Program-made: the position numbers and the translations under genes
Part shown: piece by piece, positions 52,726 to 62,757 of the stretch
Layout of the letters: every line of letters begins with the position of its first letter
How positions within the stretch are numbered: position 1 is the stretch's first letter
Assembly (NCBI GenBank): GCA_039045975.1
Contig: JBCCJA010000001.1
Location: 1 to 64,000, forward strand
Length of the DNA stretch: 64,000 nucleotides
DNA from: JBCCJA01 sp039045975
Lineage (GTDB): Bacteria > Planctomycetota > Planctomycetia > Planctomycetales > Planctomycetaceae
Direction of reading: 5' to 3'
Notes under the pieces: generated by a model
Database searches by the model: none
What the model saw: only the letters and a program-made list of their open reading frames with translations
What the model was told of the DNA's origin: nothing

Positions 52726-53313
52726 TCAGTGCGACTCGGCCGTCAGCGGCTCGGCCGACGCGACCTCGGCCGATTCGGCCGCGACCGGGGTCTGTTTCTT
52801 TCCGTGCCCGCCGCTCGGCTTATAGATCATCACCAGCACGGCACCGACGGCGGCGAGGACCAGTCCGCCGTAAAACCGCGGGTCGTCGGGCGTCTTCGTG
52901 CCGCCCTTCGCGAAGATCGTGATCGACGCGAGCGTGTTGATGATCGGCGCCCCCGCGAAGACGAGCGGCGCGACATAGAGCGGTCCCCAAGGCGGCCCGG
53001 CCGTCTTGACCGCGAAGATCACCGCCAACGCACCCGCCGCCCCTAGCGTCCCGGCGAACAAGCCCCAGCCCATCCCCTTGAGGCCGAAGTTCGGGTTCGA
53101 GCCGGCCGTGAAGTCGGCGTTCAGCGCGAAGATCACGACCAACGGCACGACGACCGCCACGAGGAAGTACGCCAGCCCTACGAACAGGAACGCCCTCAGG
53201 TTGCTGTCGAGCCCGTCGTTCGCCGACGCAGCCTTATGCACCGCGGGCACGTACAGGCCCCACGAGAACGCCGCGATCGTGATTGCGGTGATGATCAGCG
53301 GCAATTTCGACAT
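52726..53313 (-). CDS. Multi-pass membrane protein of unknown function
   Basis: 195 aa from the ATG at 53313, which has GGAG 8 bases upstream; a GTG two codons earlier is less well placed. Hydrophobic segments at about 4-24, 45-67, 82-103, 112-133 and 148-165 indicate four or five membrane helices, with a hydrophilic His/Lys then Ala/Glu-rich tail (SGGHGKKQTPVAAESAEVA). I do not recognise the family. It is convergent with glgC (19-base gap). Confidence 0.65.
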   Translation of the reverse strand: MSKLPLIITAITIAAFSWGLYVPAVHKAASANDGLDSNLRAFLFVGLAYFLVAVVVPLVVIFALNADFTAGSNPNFGLKGMGWGLFAGTLGAAGALAVIFAVKTAGPPWGPLYVAPLVFAGAPIINTLASITIFAKGGTKTPDDPRFYGGLVLAAVGAVLVMIYKPSGGHGKKQTPVAAESAEVASAEPLTAESH

Positions 53314-53398
53314 CGACACGACTCCGGCGGGCGGGGCTGAGATCTTCCCTCGACGCGATGACTGTAGTCACGCGGCCGCAAGCCGGCATCCGAGCCGG

Positions 53399-56300
53399 TC
53401 ACTCGCCGCGTAGCGTCGCGACGATCGGCGTCCGCACGGCCGCACGGACGGCCAGCAGCGTCGCGGCGAGCCCGACCGCCGCGACGGCGACCAGCCACCC
53501 CCCGACCGACGCCCATGGAGCGTCGCCGATCGAAGACGTCACGTGCGGCGTCATCGCGACGACCGCCGTCACCGCCCCGCTCAGTAAGCCCCAAGCCAAA
53601 AGCAGAGCCCCCTCCAGCAAAACGATGCTCCCGATCCGGCCCGGCGTGAAGCCGACCGCCCGCAGCAGCGCGAGCTCTTCCCGCCGGTCGAGCACGTTCC
53701 GCAGCATCACGACGCCGACACCGACCGTCCCGAGCAACAGCCCCAGCCCGCCGATCGCCCGGAAGGTGTCGAGGTACGTGTTCTGCACCGTCAGGAAGTC
53801 GGCGATACGAGCTGCGACCGGTTCCGCGTCGAGGCCGAACTCGTCGAGTTCCGCTTCGAGGGCGACCGCCGAGGCCGTGACGACGTCGGGATCGCCTTCC
53901 GCCAAGAACGTCCGGAATCCGTGGTCGTCGGGGAACAGGCGACGGAAGTGCCGTTCGCCGGTCAACAGGACACCCTGAAAGACGCTGCCGGTCAGCATGC
54001 CGACGACGCGGAGGCGGAACGCGGGCTTGCCGTCGATCATCTCGTCGCTGTCGATCGTCGCCCCGACGCCCTTCTTCAGGCTGTAGAGCAGGGTGTTCAT
54101 GTCGCCGAGCACGGGGAAGACCGGCACGCCGTCGGCGTCGGTCTCGGCCGGTTCACGCACGAGCTCCCACGGGTTTTCGCCCGGGGTTTGTGTGAACGCG
54201 AAGCCGCCGCGGTCGACGAAGCGGTCGGTCACGCCGAGCACCGTCGGCAGGCCGACGCGGTACAGGTTGAGGCAACTCGCGTCGTCGCCGCCGTGGGTCG
54301 GGAATCCGAAAACGGCGGCGTTGGCACCGGGGGGGTCGGTCGGGACCGCGACGGCCGACTCGGCGTAGAGCATGAAGCCGCCGTTGCCGCTGTCTAAGTC
54401 GGGCGCCGCCCCGGTCGGGTCGGCCCGACCGAGCGAAACCGCCACGAGCAGGAACGACGCCGCGGCGACCATCGCGGCCGTCGTGACCGACCGCGTCGGG
54501 GCGCGGGCCGCGTTCCGCCACGCCAGCGATGCCGGAGCCCGGGCCGTCCCGCCGACCCGCCCGAGGCCGGCCGCCAGGCCCGCGACCGACGTCGTCAGTA
54601 ACGCCGCACCCAGGCCGAAAAACGCGAACGCCTTCCACGACAGCCCGCCGGCCGCCTCGCTGTCGGGAACAAGGCCAGACAGGGAAGCCGCCGCCATGAC
54701 GGCCGAAAGCGTCGCCGCAACGACCAATACGATCTTCGCCCGTCCGCCGGGCCGAGAGCGGGAGTCTGCCGTGACACCCGCCATTAAGGCCCGCGGCGAC
54801 ATCCGTCGCAGCCCCGCCGCGGCGACGGGCAAGACGACGGCCGCGACCGCGAACGACGCGACGGCCGCCGCGGCGACCGATAGCGGATCGACCGATAGAA
54901 CGAGGTCGGTCGTCCCGGTCGCCCCGGACCAGCCGCCGCGCAGGAACGCCAGCATCACCGCCGCGTAGCCCACCCCGCCGATCGCGCCGAGCACCGCCCC
55001 GGCCGCCGACACGATCAGCGACTCCCGCGCGAACGCCCCGCCGGCCGTGCGGCCGCCGAACGTCCCCGGGAGAAACCCGACCGCCCGCAACAGCCCGACC
55101 TCGCCGACGCGTCGTTCGAGCCCCAGCCGCAGAAGTAAGCCGATCAGGATCAACGCCGCCGCGATCACAAAGAAACTGAAGCCGACGAACAGTCCGGCAA
55201 AGTCTTGGGAGCCGGTCGACGCATGCAGCCCGTCGGCTCGCACGTTCCGCAGCACGAACCCGGCGGCCGTCAGGTCGGTCGCGGCGGTGACTTGCTTCGC
55301 CACCTCCTCGGGCGACTCGTCGGTCACGAACCGCACGCCGGTCGCAGGGCCGAATTCGCTGCCGAACCACTCGCGGGCGACCTCGATCGGAAGAAACGCT
55401 TTCGGCGTCGCCCGATACTCAGACCAGTAGGCGTCGTCCTCGGGCGTGACGCGGTCGAGGTCCATCTCGAAGGGCTGGTCCCAGTCGTCGAAGCCGTCGA
55501 CATCGGTGATGCCCTTCAGCCGCGGGACGAGCGTCGGCGAGACCGCCGGCCCCGACATCGGCACGAGACCGACGACGCGGCACCGCTTGACCGTCTCCGG
55601 TAGCGAGCCGTCGTTGCCGACGGTGAAGAACCGCAGCACGACCTCGTCGCCGACACCGACGCCGAGCTGTTCATTCGCGGCAAACTCGTTCAGCACGACG
55701 GGGGGAAAAGCACTCCCGTCCCATGGCGTCAGACCGATCGGACCGAAGGCGCGGTCTTCGGTGCCGTTAATACCTGCGACCGCGCAATAGGCGGAGTACC
55801 GCGACGAGTCGTCCGCATTCTCAAGCGTGTTGGCGAGGTGGACCAGGACCTCGGACCGCGTCGCGTCGCCCGCGACGGTCCGGGCGGCCTCGGCGACGGC
55901 GGTCGGCACGATCAGCCGCTCCGACTCGACCGACACGACTCCGCCCTCGCCGCCCGCGACTTTGATCCCGAGGTCGGCCGGTGTGACCGCCGCCGCGAGT
56001 GTCGCGTCGGAGAATTCGCCCCCGGCCCGCACGAGCAGCGTATTGACCCGGGCCGGGCGTCCGACCGGATTGCGCCGCGACGGCCGCACCGCATCGAGGC
56101 CCAGTTCGTACTGCAGAGCCCCGAGCCTGACGAAAGCGATCGACGGGAGCTGCTGTCGCGGGTCGAGGCCGAACCGGCCGGCGGGTGTTTCGCGGTCGAG
56201 TACTGCGGCGACCGCCAGCGAGATCGCCCGGCTCGTCTCGTCACGCTGGCCGAGCAACGCGCCCCGCGGCACGGCCGCGGGCAGCTCTAGCGTCACGGCG

Positions 56301-56749
56301 ATCTCGTCGCCGGCGGCGACCCCGAGTTCGGCCGCGACCCGGGCGTTGAGCACGACTTCGCCCTCGCTAGGGACGGCGATCCCGTCCGACTCAAGCATGC
56401 CCCAGGCAAGCTCATCGATCCCGTACAGGGTCACGCCGCCGGCGACGGCCGCCGATCCGTCGTCGCCGGATCGCAAAGTCGCGGGCAGGACGATCGCCGG
56501 TGCCGCCGTTTCGGCCGGGCCGTCGAGGCGCCCGGCGATCGCCTCCGTGAAAAACAGGGGTCCGGCGACGGCGTGCGTCACGTCGCCGAGCCGCAGCAGG
56601 GTCAGACGCCGCAGACTGGCCCGGACCGAATCGCCGACGACGAACGCCCCGACGATCGCCGACGTCGCGACCGCCACGCCGAGCAGCACCGCCACGTGGG
56701 CCCTCCGGTAGAACCACAAACCGCGGGCGATCAGCGTGACCCGCGACAC
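53399..56749 (-). CDS. ABC transporter permease, MacB/FtsX family, two FtsX domains
   Basis: 1116 aa from the GTG at 56749 (GAGGA 10 bases upstream); the ATG at 56773 would overlap the ATPase gene by 23 bases. The N-terminal helix (AHVAVLLGVAVATSAIVGAFVVGDSVRASL) is followed by a long periplasmic region, an FtsX block of three helices at about 550-680 (FAGLFVGFSFFVIAAALILIGLLLRLG), further helices, a second periplasmic region and a final FtsX block (IGGLGLLLGTVGVGVVMLRNVLDRREELALLRAVG). This is the mechanotransmitting/lipoprotein-release type of permease, fused here into one large chain. The partner ATPase is next to it. Confidence 0.87.
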   Translation of the reverse strand: MSRVTLIARGLWFYRRAHVAVLLGVAVATSAIVGAFVVGDSVRASLRRLTLLRLGDVTHAVAGPLFFTEAIAGRLDGPAETAAPAIVLPATLRSGDDGSAAVAGGVTLYGIDELAWGMLESDGIAVPSEGEVVLNARVAAELGVAAGDEIAVTLELPAAVPRGALLGQRDETSRAISLAVAAVLDRETPAGRFGLDPRQQLPSIAFVRLGALQYELGLDAVRPSRRNPVGRPARVNTLLVRAGGEFSDATLAAAVTPADLGIKVAGGEGGVVSVESERLIVPTAVAEAARTVAGDATRSEVLVHLANTLENADDSSRYSAYCAVAGINGTEDRAFGPIGLTPWDGSAFPPVVLNEFAANEQLGVGVGDEVVLRFFTVGNDGSLPETVKRCRVVGLVPMSGPAVSPTLVPRLKGITDVDGFDDWDQPFEMDLDRVTPEDDAYWSEYRATPKAFLPIEVAREWFGSEFGPATGVRFVTDESPEEVAKQVTAATDLTAAGFVLRNVRADGLHASTGSQDFAGLFVGFSFFVIAAALILIGLLLRLGLERRVGEVGLLRAVGFLPGTFGGRTAGGAFARESLIVSAAGAVLGAIGGVGYAAVMLAFLRGGWSGATGTTDLVLSVDPLSVAAAAVASFAVAAVVLPVAAAGLRRMSPRALMAGVTADSRSRPGGRAKIVLVVAATLSAVMAAASLSGLVPDSEAAGGLSWKAFAFFGLGAALLTTSVAGLAAGLGRVGGTARAPASLAWRNAARAPTRSVTTAAMVAAASFLLVAVSLGRADPTGAAPDLDSGNGGFMLYAESAVAVPTDPPGANAAVFGFPTHGGDDASCLNLYRVGLPTVLGVTDRFVDRGGFAFTQTPGENPWELVREPAETDADGVPVFPVLGDMNTLLYSLKKGVGATIDSDEMIDGKPAFRLRVVGMLTGSVFQGVLLTGERHFRRLFPDDHGFRTFLAEGDPDVVTASAVALEAELDEFGLDAEPVAARIADFLTVQNTYLDTFRAIGGLGLLLGTVGVGVVMLRNVLDRREELALLRAVGFTPGRIGSIVLLEGALLLAWGLLSGAVTAVVAMTPHVTSSIGDAPWASVGGWLVAVAAVGLAATLLAVRAAVRTPIVATLRGE

Positions 56750-56750
56750 G

Positions 56751-57446
<696 letters not shown>

Positions 57447-57460
57447 GCACGATCGAATCA

Positions 57461-57535
57461 GTAGGGCAGGCCCCCGCCTGCCGTATTTCTAATTGTCAGC
57501 CGGAACGAAATGCGGCAGGCGGGGGCCTGCCCTAC
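57461..57535. repeat. Dispersed inverted-repeat element, type 1, copy 2
   Basis: It has the same 23-base arms as the 17972-18056 element (57461-57483 and 57513-57535), with a different 29-base loop; the inner flank CGAAATG is also conserved. It fills the gap between the ABC ATPase start and the thioesterase stop. The TAG stop of the thioesterase gene (57532-57534) lies inside the right arm. Confidence 0.9.
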
Positions 57536-57957
57536 GACGCGGGGGCTTCCTCGATCACCGCGAGGTAACTCTCTGGGATCGCGAACGATTCCATTTTCCC
57601 GCCGGGCGGGAAGATGCAGCAGACCGTCTTCATCGTCCCGGTCGCGATCAGGTCTTCGGCGCGCGTGAAGGTGACGTCGAAGGTTAATGACTTCACGCCG
57701 ATCCGCGCGACCCGGAAGTCGATAGTCAGCACGTCCTCGAATAAGGCCGGCGATTTAAACGAACACTTCGCGCTCACCCGCGGCCAACCGATGACGGCAC
57801 CGTCCTCCCGCGTCTGCATGATCGAGAGGCCGACGGAGCGGAAGAACTCGTGCTCCGCGTCCTCCATGTAGCGATAGAAGTAAGAGAAGTGGACGATGCC
57901 GGCGGCGTCGGTGTCGCTGAACGCGACGCGGCGGGTGACGGTGATCGAGGAGGGCAT
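57532..57957 (-). CDS. Acyl-CoA thioesterase, hotdog fold (YbgC-like)
   Basis: 141 aa. The catalytic-type motif VAFSDTDAAGIVHFSYFYRYMEDAEHEFF (Asp17 region) is the 4-hydroxybenzoyl-CoA thioesterase/YbgC signature; the rest alternates beta strands as expected (DVLTIDFRVARIGVKSLTFDVTF). It hydrolyses an acyl-CoA in the cytoplasm; the substrate is unknown. The gene is bracketed by two dispersed inverted repeats, and its stop codon is provided by one of them, so the last residues may differ from the ancestral C-terminus. Confidence 0.87.
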   Translation of the reverse strand: MPSSITVTRRVAFSDTDAAGIVHFSYFYRYMEDAEHEFFRSVGLSIMQTREDGAVIGWPRVSAKCSFKSPALFEDVLTIDFRVARIGVKSLTFDVTFTRAEDLIATGTMKTVCCIFPPGGKMESFAIPESYLAVIEEAPAS

Positions 57958-57968
57958 GGAGGATTTTC

Positions 57969-58039
57969 GTAGGGTCCGCTGTGCGAGCCGTGCTGTGGAG
58001 ACATGACGTCACGAGAACGGCCCGCACAGCGGACCCTAC
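57969..58039. repeat. Dispersed inverted-repeat element, type 2
   Basis: The arms are 57969-57991 (GTAGGGTCCGCTGTGCGAGC...) and 58017-58039 (...CCGCACAGCGGACCCTAC). They are reverse complements apart from one or two positions. It shares the outermost GTAGGG/CCCTAC with the type 1 element but has a different core. It lies between the thioesterase start and the E2 acyltransferase stop. Confidence 0.85.
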
Positions 58040-58042
58040 CGT

Positions 58043-59281
58043 TTAAATCTCGACCAGAAGCCGAACCGGGTCCTCGATTGACTCCTTAATACTTTTCAAG
58101 AACGTCACCGCCTCGCGGCCGTCGACGACGCGGTGGTCGTAGGTGAGCGCGATGTACATCATCGGGCGGGCGACGACCTGGCCGTCGACGACGATCGGCC
58201 GTTGAACAATGTTGTGCATGCCGAGCACGCCCGACTGCGGCGGGTTGACGATCGGCGTCGACAGCAGCGACCCGTAAATCCCGCCGTTCGTGATCGTGAA
58301 CGTCCCGCCCTCGAGTTCCGACAGGTCGATCTTATTATTCGCGGCGCGGGCGCCGAAGTCTTTGATCGCGAGTTCGATCTCGGCGAAGGTCATCGCCTCG
58401 GCGTTTCTTAAAATCGGGACGACAAGGCCCTTGCCGCCGCCGACGGCGATACCGACGTCGCAGTAGTCGTGATAGACGAGGTTTTGCCCGTCGGGCGAGA
58501 TTTGGGCCCCGACCTGCGGGTTTTCGCGGAGCGCGGCGACGACCGCTTTCACGAAGAAGCTCATAAAGCCGAGCTTCGTGCCGTACTTCGCGACGAACGA
58601 ATCTTGATGCTGCTTGCGGAGCGCCATCACGCCCGACATGTCGATCTCGTTGAACGTGGTCAGCAGCGCCGCGTTCGTTTGGGCCTCTACGAGCCGTTCG
58701 GCGATCCGCTTGCGGATCGGGCTGAGCGCTTTCGACGACGTGTCACGCGACCCCGAAACCGGCTTCGGCCGCGGGGCCGGGACGGGCGCGGACGCCTTCG
58801 GGGCCGCGGGCGGCGGGGCGGACCGGGCGGCGACGGCTCGCTCGGCGTCTTCTTTGAGGACGCGTCCGCCGGGGCCTGTGCCGGTCACGCCGGCGGCCGA
58901 AAGGCCGTTTTCGCCGAGGATCCGCTGTGCGGCCGGCATCACTGGGCCTCCGGCGGCCGGTGCGGCGGGAGCAGGGGCCGGCGGGGGTAAGGCGGCCGGT
59001 GCTGCCGCGGCGGGGGAGGGCGTCGAGCCGCCGGCGGGGGCGTCGGCTTCTTCGAGGATCGCGATGACTTCGTCGACGGCGGCCGTTTCGCCGGCCTGTT
59101 TACGCAGCTCTTTGACGATCCCGCCGACCGGAGAGGGGACCTCGACGGTCGCCTTGTCGGTCTCCAACTCGGCGACCTCGGCGTCGAGGGCAACATAGTC
59201 CCCGACCGCAACGTTCCAGGCCGCGACGACGACTTCGGTGATCGATTCCCCGACCTGCGGGACTTTGACTTCGACGGCCAT
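58043..59281 (-). CDS. sucB: Dihydrolipoyllysine succinyltransferase (2-oxo acid dehydrogenase E2)
   Basis: 412 aa from the ATG at 59281. N-terminal lipoyl domain with ETDKATVEV (Lys43 carries lipoate); an Ala/Pro-rich linker (about 80-112); an E3/E1-binding domain (about 113-150, PAAQRILGENGLSAAGVTGTGPGGRVLKED); a second Pro/Ala linker; and the catalytic domain (about 185-412) ending with the active-site DHRVVDGREAV. Its ESITEVVV opening and length fit the 2-oxoglutarate dehydrogenase complex. No E1 or E3 gene lies beside it here, so the branch-chain or pyruvate complex cannot be excluded. Confidence 0.9.
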   Translation of the reverse strand: MAVEVKVPQVGESITEVVVAAWNVAVGDYVALDAEVAELETDKATVEVPSPVGGIVKELRKQAGETAAVDEVIAILEEADAPAGGSTPSPAAAAPAALPPPAPAPAAPAAGGPVMPAAQRILGENGLSAAGVTGTGPGGRVLKEDAERAVAARSAPPPAAPKASAPVPAPRPKPVSGSRDTSSKALSPIRKRIAERLVEAQTNAALLTTFNEIDMSGVMALRKQHQDSFVAKYGTKLGFMSFFVKAVVAALRENPQVGAQISPDGQNLVYHDYCDVGIAVGGGKGLVVPILRNAEAMTFAEIELAIKDFGARAANNKIDLSELEGGTFTITNGGIYGSLLSTPIVNPPQSGVLGMHNIVQRPIVVDGQVVARPMMYIALTYDHRVVDGREAVTFLKSIKESIEDPVRLLVEI

Positions 59282-59433
59282 CGGCTGGCTTCCGGTTCTC
59301 GGCTGGCGGCGTGTACGACGGTGTGCGGCGATAATCACCGCAGCGGGCCGCCGCGTCGACCTCGCGGGAGCGGGACAGACTCGCCACGATCACAGACACC
59401 CTCACCCATCCCCGGCTGACCGGCGGGCCGCCC

Positions 59434-60420
59434 ATGGACAACAGCATCATCTTGTCGCGGACCGACCCGAACCTGCCGCCCAAGGTCGGCGAGTTCGAGA
59501 AGTACGCCGAGTTCGAACCGATGGCCCGCGGGAAAAAGGCCCGGCTCGACAGCTGCTTCGATGTCATCATGGGCCGCAGCGTCGCGATGAAACGCCTCCT
59601 GCCCGAGGCGGCCGACGACCCCGACGAGCAGCGGCGGTTCCTCCGCGAGGCCCGCGTCACGGCCCAACTGCAGCATCCGAACACGGTGCCGGTGTACGAG
59701 ATCGGCCGCGACGACGAAGGCGGGATCTACTTCACGATGAAGAAGATCTCGGGCGAGAACTTCTTCGAGGTGCTCAAGCGGATCGCGAAGGACGACGAAG
59801 AGACGGCGGCCAAGTTCCCGATCTCGAATCGGCTCGACGTGATCGCCGACGCCTGCCTCGCGCTCGCGTACGCCCACGCCCACGGCGTCGTGCACCGCGA
59901 CTTCAAGCCCGAGAACATTTGGGTCGGTGCGTTCGGGGAGGTGATCCTCCTCGACTGGGGGATCGCGAAGGTCTGGGGCCACGAGGACGACTTCGCCGAC
60001 GACCCGACCGACCACAAGATCCCGCTCGGCTCGAGACTCGACTCGCTAGAGGACGAGGCGGGCATGCGGACGCTGACGCGGACCGGGCAGCTGCTCGGCA
60101 CGCCGCTGTACATGAGCCCCGAACAGGTGCTCGGGCACAAATACCTCGACGAGCGGACCGACATCTTCAGCGTCGGCATCGTGCTGTACGAGGCACTCTG
60201 CTTCGTCGAGCCGTTCCGCGGCCGCGACATCCGCACGACATTCGACAACATCATCCACGAGCCGCCCGTCCCGCCGCATATCAAACGGCCCGAAGCCGGG
60301 ATCCCGGAGGAAGCGGGCCTCGTCGCGATGCGGGCCCTCGCGAAGAAGCCGGACGAGCGCTACCAGTCCGTGCTGCAGCTCGTGGACGAACTGCGGATGG
60401 CGGCCCGCGCGGCCGAGTGA
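59434..60420 (+). CDS. Ser/Thr protein kinase, soluble
   Basis: 328 aa, a lone kinase domain without membrane helix or C-terminal sensor. The ATP-loop is atypical (PMARGKKARLDSCFD), with Lys53 in AMKRLLPEA. The catalytic loop HRDFKPEN (154-161) is intact, DWG (174-176) stands for DFG as is common in planctomycete kinases, and LGTPLYMSPEQVLG is the P+1 region. A long insert before it (about 182-215) is acidic. It is divergent from the E2 gene, and a hairpin follows it. Confidence 0.88.
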   Translation: MDNSIILSRTDPNLPPKVGEFEKYAEFEPMARGKKARLDSCFDVIMGRSVAMKRLLPEAADDPDEQRRFLREARVTAQLQHPNTVPVYEIGRDDEGGIYFTMKKISGENFFEVLKRIAKDDEETAAKFPISNRLDVIADACLALAYAHAHGVVHRDFKPENIWVGAFGEVILLDWGIAKVWGHEDDFADDPTDHKIPLGSRLDSLEDEAGMRTLTRTGQLLGTPLYMSPEQVLGHKYLDERTDIFSVGIVLYEALCFVEPFRGRDIRTTFDNIIHEPPVPPHIKRPEAGIPEEAGLVAMRALAKKPDERYQSVLQLVDELRMAARAAE

Positions 60421-60506
60421 CGTTTCGATCAGAGCGTGAAGGGCACACGAGTGCGATTCCGCGTTGCCCCCTCTCGCGAGCGGGTTCAGGGAAAACTGTC
60501 CGGCGC

Positions 60507-60545
60507 GGCTGACTTTTTCGTCCGCCCGGCGGAATAAAATCAGCC
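60507..60545. terminator. Possible bidirectional terminator
   Basis: GGCTGA at 60507-60512 pairs with TCAGCC at 60540-60545, and after a one-base bulge TTTT pairs with AAAA. It is 86 bases after the kinase stop and 45 before the histidine-kinase start. It could end the kinase transcript. Confidence 0.4.
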
Positions 60546-60589
60546 GAGGTCGTCACTGAATCCCTGCGGCCGAGAGGCGGGTCGACCGA

Positions 60590-62326
60590 ATGGACCGCGG
60601 CGCGGCGCTCGAACGTTACGAGGAATTGCGACGGTACGTCGGTCTCGCCGACGGCGACCTCCGCGGCGTCCCTGCGCTGTGGGAGTTGGTCGCGCCACAC
60701 ACGCCGAAGCTGATCGACGATTTTTACGCGACGATCGCGGCCCACCCCCGGGCCGCGGCGGTCGTGACCGGCGGTGCGGCGCAGTTCGCCCGCCTCAAAG
60801 GCAGCCTCGCCGTTTGGATCGAGGACCTCTTCCGGGGGCCGTGGGACGCCGACTTCGTCGAGCGCCGCTGGCGTGTCGGCGTGCGGCACGTCGCGATCGG
60901 GCTCGACCCGCTACTCGTCCACGCGGCGATGTCGCGGATCAAAACGCGTGTCGTCGGCGTGCTCCTCGAAGCGGACGACGGAGATCTGCCGGCCGGACGA
61001 CGGAACGCGGTCGACGCCGTTTCGCGTCTGCTCGACCTCGACCTCGCGCTTGTCAGCGAGGCGTATCACGCCGAGTGGCGGAAGGCGGAGCGACCCGCCG
61101 ACGAAAAACTGACGCTCCGCGAGCGGGCGGTCGCCCGTCTCGCCGAACGGGCGTTGGCGACGAGTAACCTCGACGAACTGACCGACGTGACCGTCGCGAT
61201 GATCGGCGAGTCGCTGGGGGCGGACGCCGCGGCGGCGTTCGAAACGGTCGGCGGTACGGAGCGGTGGCGGGTCTCGGCCGGGTGGGGGCACGAAGACTTC
61301 GGCGTCGGCGGAGACTTCGGACGTCGGGGCTCGGGCGGATTTCTCGACACGGTGGCCGATACGCACGGTCCCGTCGTGGTCGACGACGTCAGGACCGCCG
61401 GCGGGCGGCCGGGCCGGCCTTCGTTTCCGGTGCCCGATCTCGCGTCTGCGGTCGCGATCGCATTGATGCCGGAAGCAGCCGGCCCCGGAAAGCTCCGCGT
61501 CTTGGCGGCGTTCCGGACCGGGCGGGGCCGTTTCGGCGACGACGAGCGGCGTTTCCTGACATCGGTCGGGCACATCTTCGAGACCGCTATCCGGCGACGC
61601 GAATGGGAAGAGCGGGCCGCGCTCGCCGAGCGACTCGCGGCGATCGGACAGATGATGACGCGACTGACACACGAAAGCCGCAACGTCCTGCAGCGGATCC
61701 GCTCGTCGGTCGAGCTGCTCGGCTTCGAACTTGAAGACAACCCGGAGGCGACGCGTCTGCTCGAGCGGATCGGCAAAGCGGGCGGTGATCTCGGCGTGCT
61801 GTACGAGGAGGTCCGCTCATACGCGGCCCCGCTAACGTTGGAGCGCTCGGCATGCGACGCCGACGAGCTGATCCGGGAAGCGTGGGAGGCGGCCCGGGAA
61901 TCTCGTCCGGGTGACGGCTCGGAGCTGGCGTCGGACCTCGACGTCGGCCTGCCGCCGCTCGACGTCGACCGATTCCGGGTCGTCCAGGTGTTCCGGAACG
62001 TGTTCGAAAACGCGATCGCCGCCTGTGCGGGTTCGGCACATGTGACCGTGACCGCACACCCTTCGGTGGCCGACGAGGCGTCCGATTCGGTCGATTTTCT
62101 CGTTCGTGACGACGGACCGGGCATCGCGGAGGAGGTGCGAGCGACGATTTTCACCCCGTTCGTGACCACCAAGGCGAAAGGGACCGGTTTGGGCATGGCG
62201 ATTGCCAAACGTGTCGTCGAGGCCCACGGCGGAACGATTTCGGCCGTCGAAGGGTCCGACGAACGACAGCCGGTCGACGGGACCGGCGCCCAGTTTTTGG
62301 TCCGCCTGCCGACGGCCCGCCGATGA
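60590..62326 (+). CDS. Protoglobin-GAF sensor histidine kinase
   Basis: 578 aa, no membrane helix. Residues about 5-160 form a protoglobin-type globin sensor (LWELVAPHTPKLIDDFYATIAAHP, RRWRVGVRHVAIGLDPLLVHAAM) with His100 as the likely haem-proximal ligand. A GAF-like domain spans about 185-335. The kinase core follows: LTHESRNVLQRI with phospho-acceptor His361, N-box FRNVFENAIAAC (Asn474), DDGPGIAEE and TKAKGTGLGMAIAKRVVEAHGG. It should sense a gas such as O2, NO or CO and phosphorylate a response regulator. The stop overlaps the receiver gene by ATGA, and an NtrC-like regulator follows. Confidence 0.87.
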   Translation: MDRGAALERYEELRRYVGLADGDLRGVPALWELVAPHTPKLIDDFYATIAAHPRAAAVVTGGAAQFARLKGSLAVWIEDLFRGPWDADFVERRWRVGVRHVAIGLDPLLVHAAMSRIKTRVVGVLLEADDGDLPAGRRNAVDAVSRLLDLDLALVSEAYHAEWRKAERPADEKLTLRERAVARLAERALATSNLDELTDVTVAMIGESLGADAAAAFETVGGTERWRVSAGWGHEDFGVGGDFGRRGSGGFLDTVADTHGPVVVDDVRTAGGRPGRPSFPVPDLASAVAIALMPEAAGPGKLRVLAAFRTGRGRFGDDERRFLTSVGHIFETAIRRREWEERAALAERLAAIGQMMTRLTHESRNVLQRIRSSVELLGFELEDNPEATRLLERIGKAGGDLGVLYEEVRSYAAPLTLERSACDADELIREAWEAARESRPGDGSELASDLDVGLPPLDVDRFRVVQVFRNVFENAIAACAGSAHVTVTAHPSVADEASDSVDFLVRDDGPGIAEEVRATIFTPFVTTKAKGTGLGMAIAKRVVEAHGGTISAVEGSDERQPVDGTGAQFLVRLPTARR

Positions 62327-62709
62327 CCCTGCCACTCCGCATCGTCGTCGCCGATGATGAGGCCGACACGCGCGAGTATCTCGTGCGGGTCCTGCCGCGT
62401 TTCGGACACGAGGTCGTCGGTGTCGCCGCCGACGGCGACGCGTTGCTCGCGTTATGCGACGCGGCCGAACCCGACCTCGTCGTGACCGACCGGGTGATGC
62501 CCGGCCTGTCGGGCGAGGAAGCGGTCGAACGGCTGTGGGGCCGACGCCCGGTACCGGTCGTCATGATCTCGGCGTTCGACCGGTCGGAGCGACTCGACGA
62601 AGTCTGCCCCGAGACGACGCGGCTGGTGCACCTCGCGAAGCCGTTCGGCGGCGAGGACTTGGCCGCGGCGATCGAAGACGCGAGCGGAATGACCGCGTCG
62701 ACCGGTTGA
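62323..62709 (+). CDS. Stand-alone response-regulator receiver domain
   Basis: 128 aa, receiver only. IVVADDEADTREYL carries the acidic pocket (Asp11, Asp12); VVTDRVMPGLSG gives the phospho-acceptor Asp56; ISAFDRSER and LAKPFGG (Lys107) complete the active site. There is no output domain. It is coupled to the protoglobin kinase (ATGA overlap) and followed 48 bases later by a sigma-54 activator, so it may be a phosphate sink or relay between them. Confidence 0.92.
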   Translation: MTLPLRIVVADDEADTREYLVRVLPRFGHEVVGVAADGDALLALCDAAEPDLVVTDRVMPGLSGEEAVERLWGRRPVPVVMISAFDRSERLDEVCPETTRLVHLAKPFGGEDLAAAIEDASGMTASTG

Positions 62710-62757
62710 CCGGACGTCGCGGGGAAGGGCCGCGCCGGACGCGCGGCGAAAGACACC

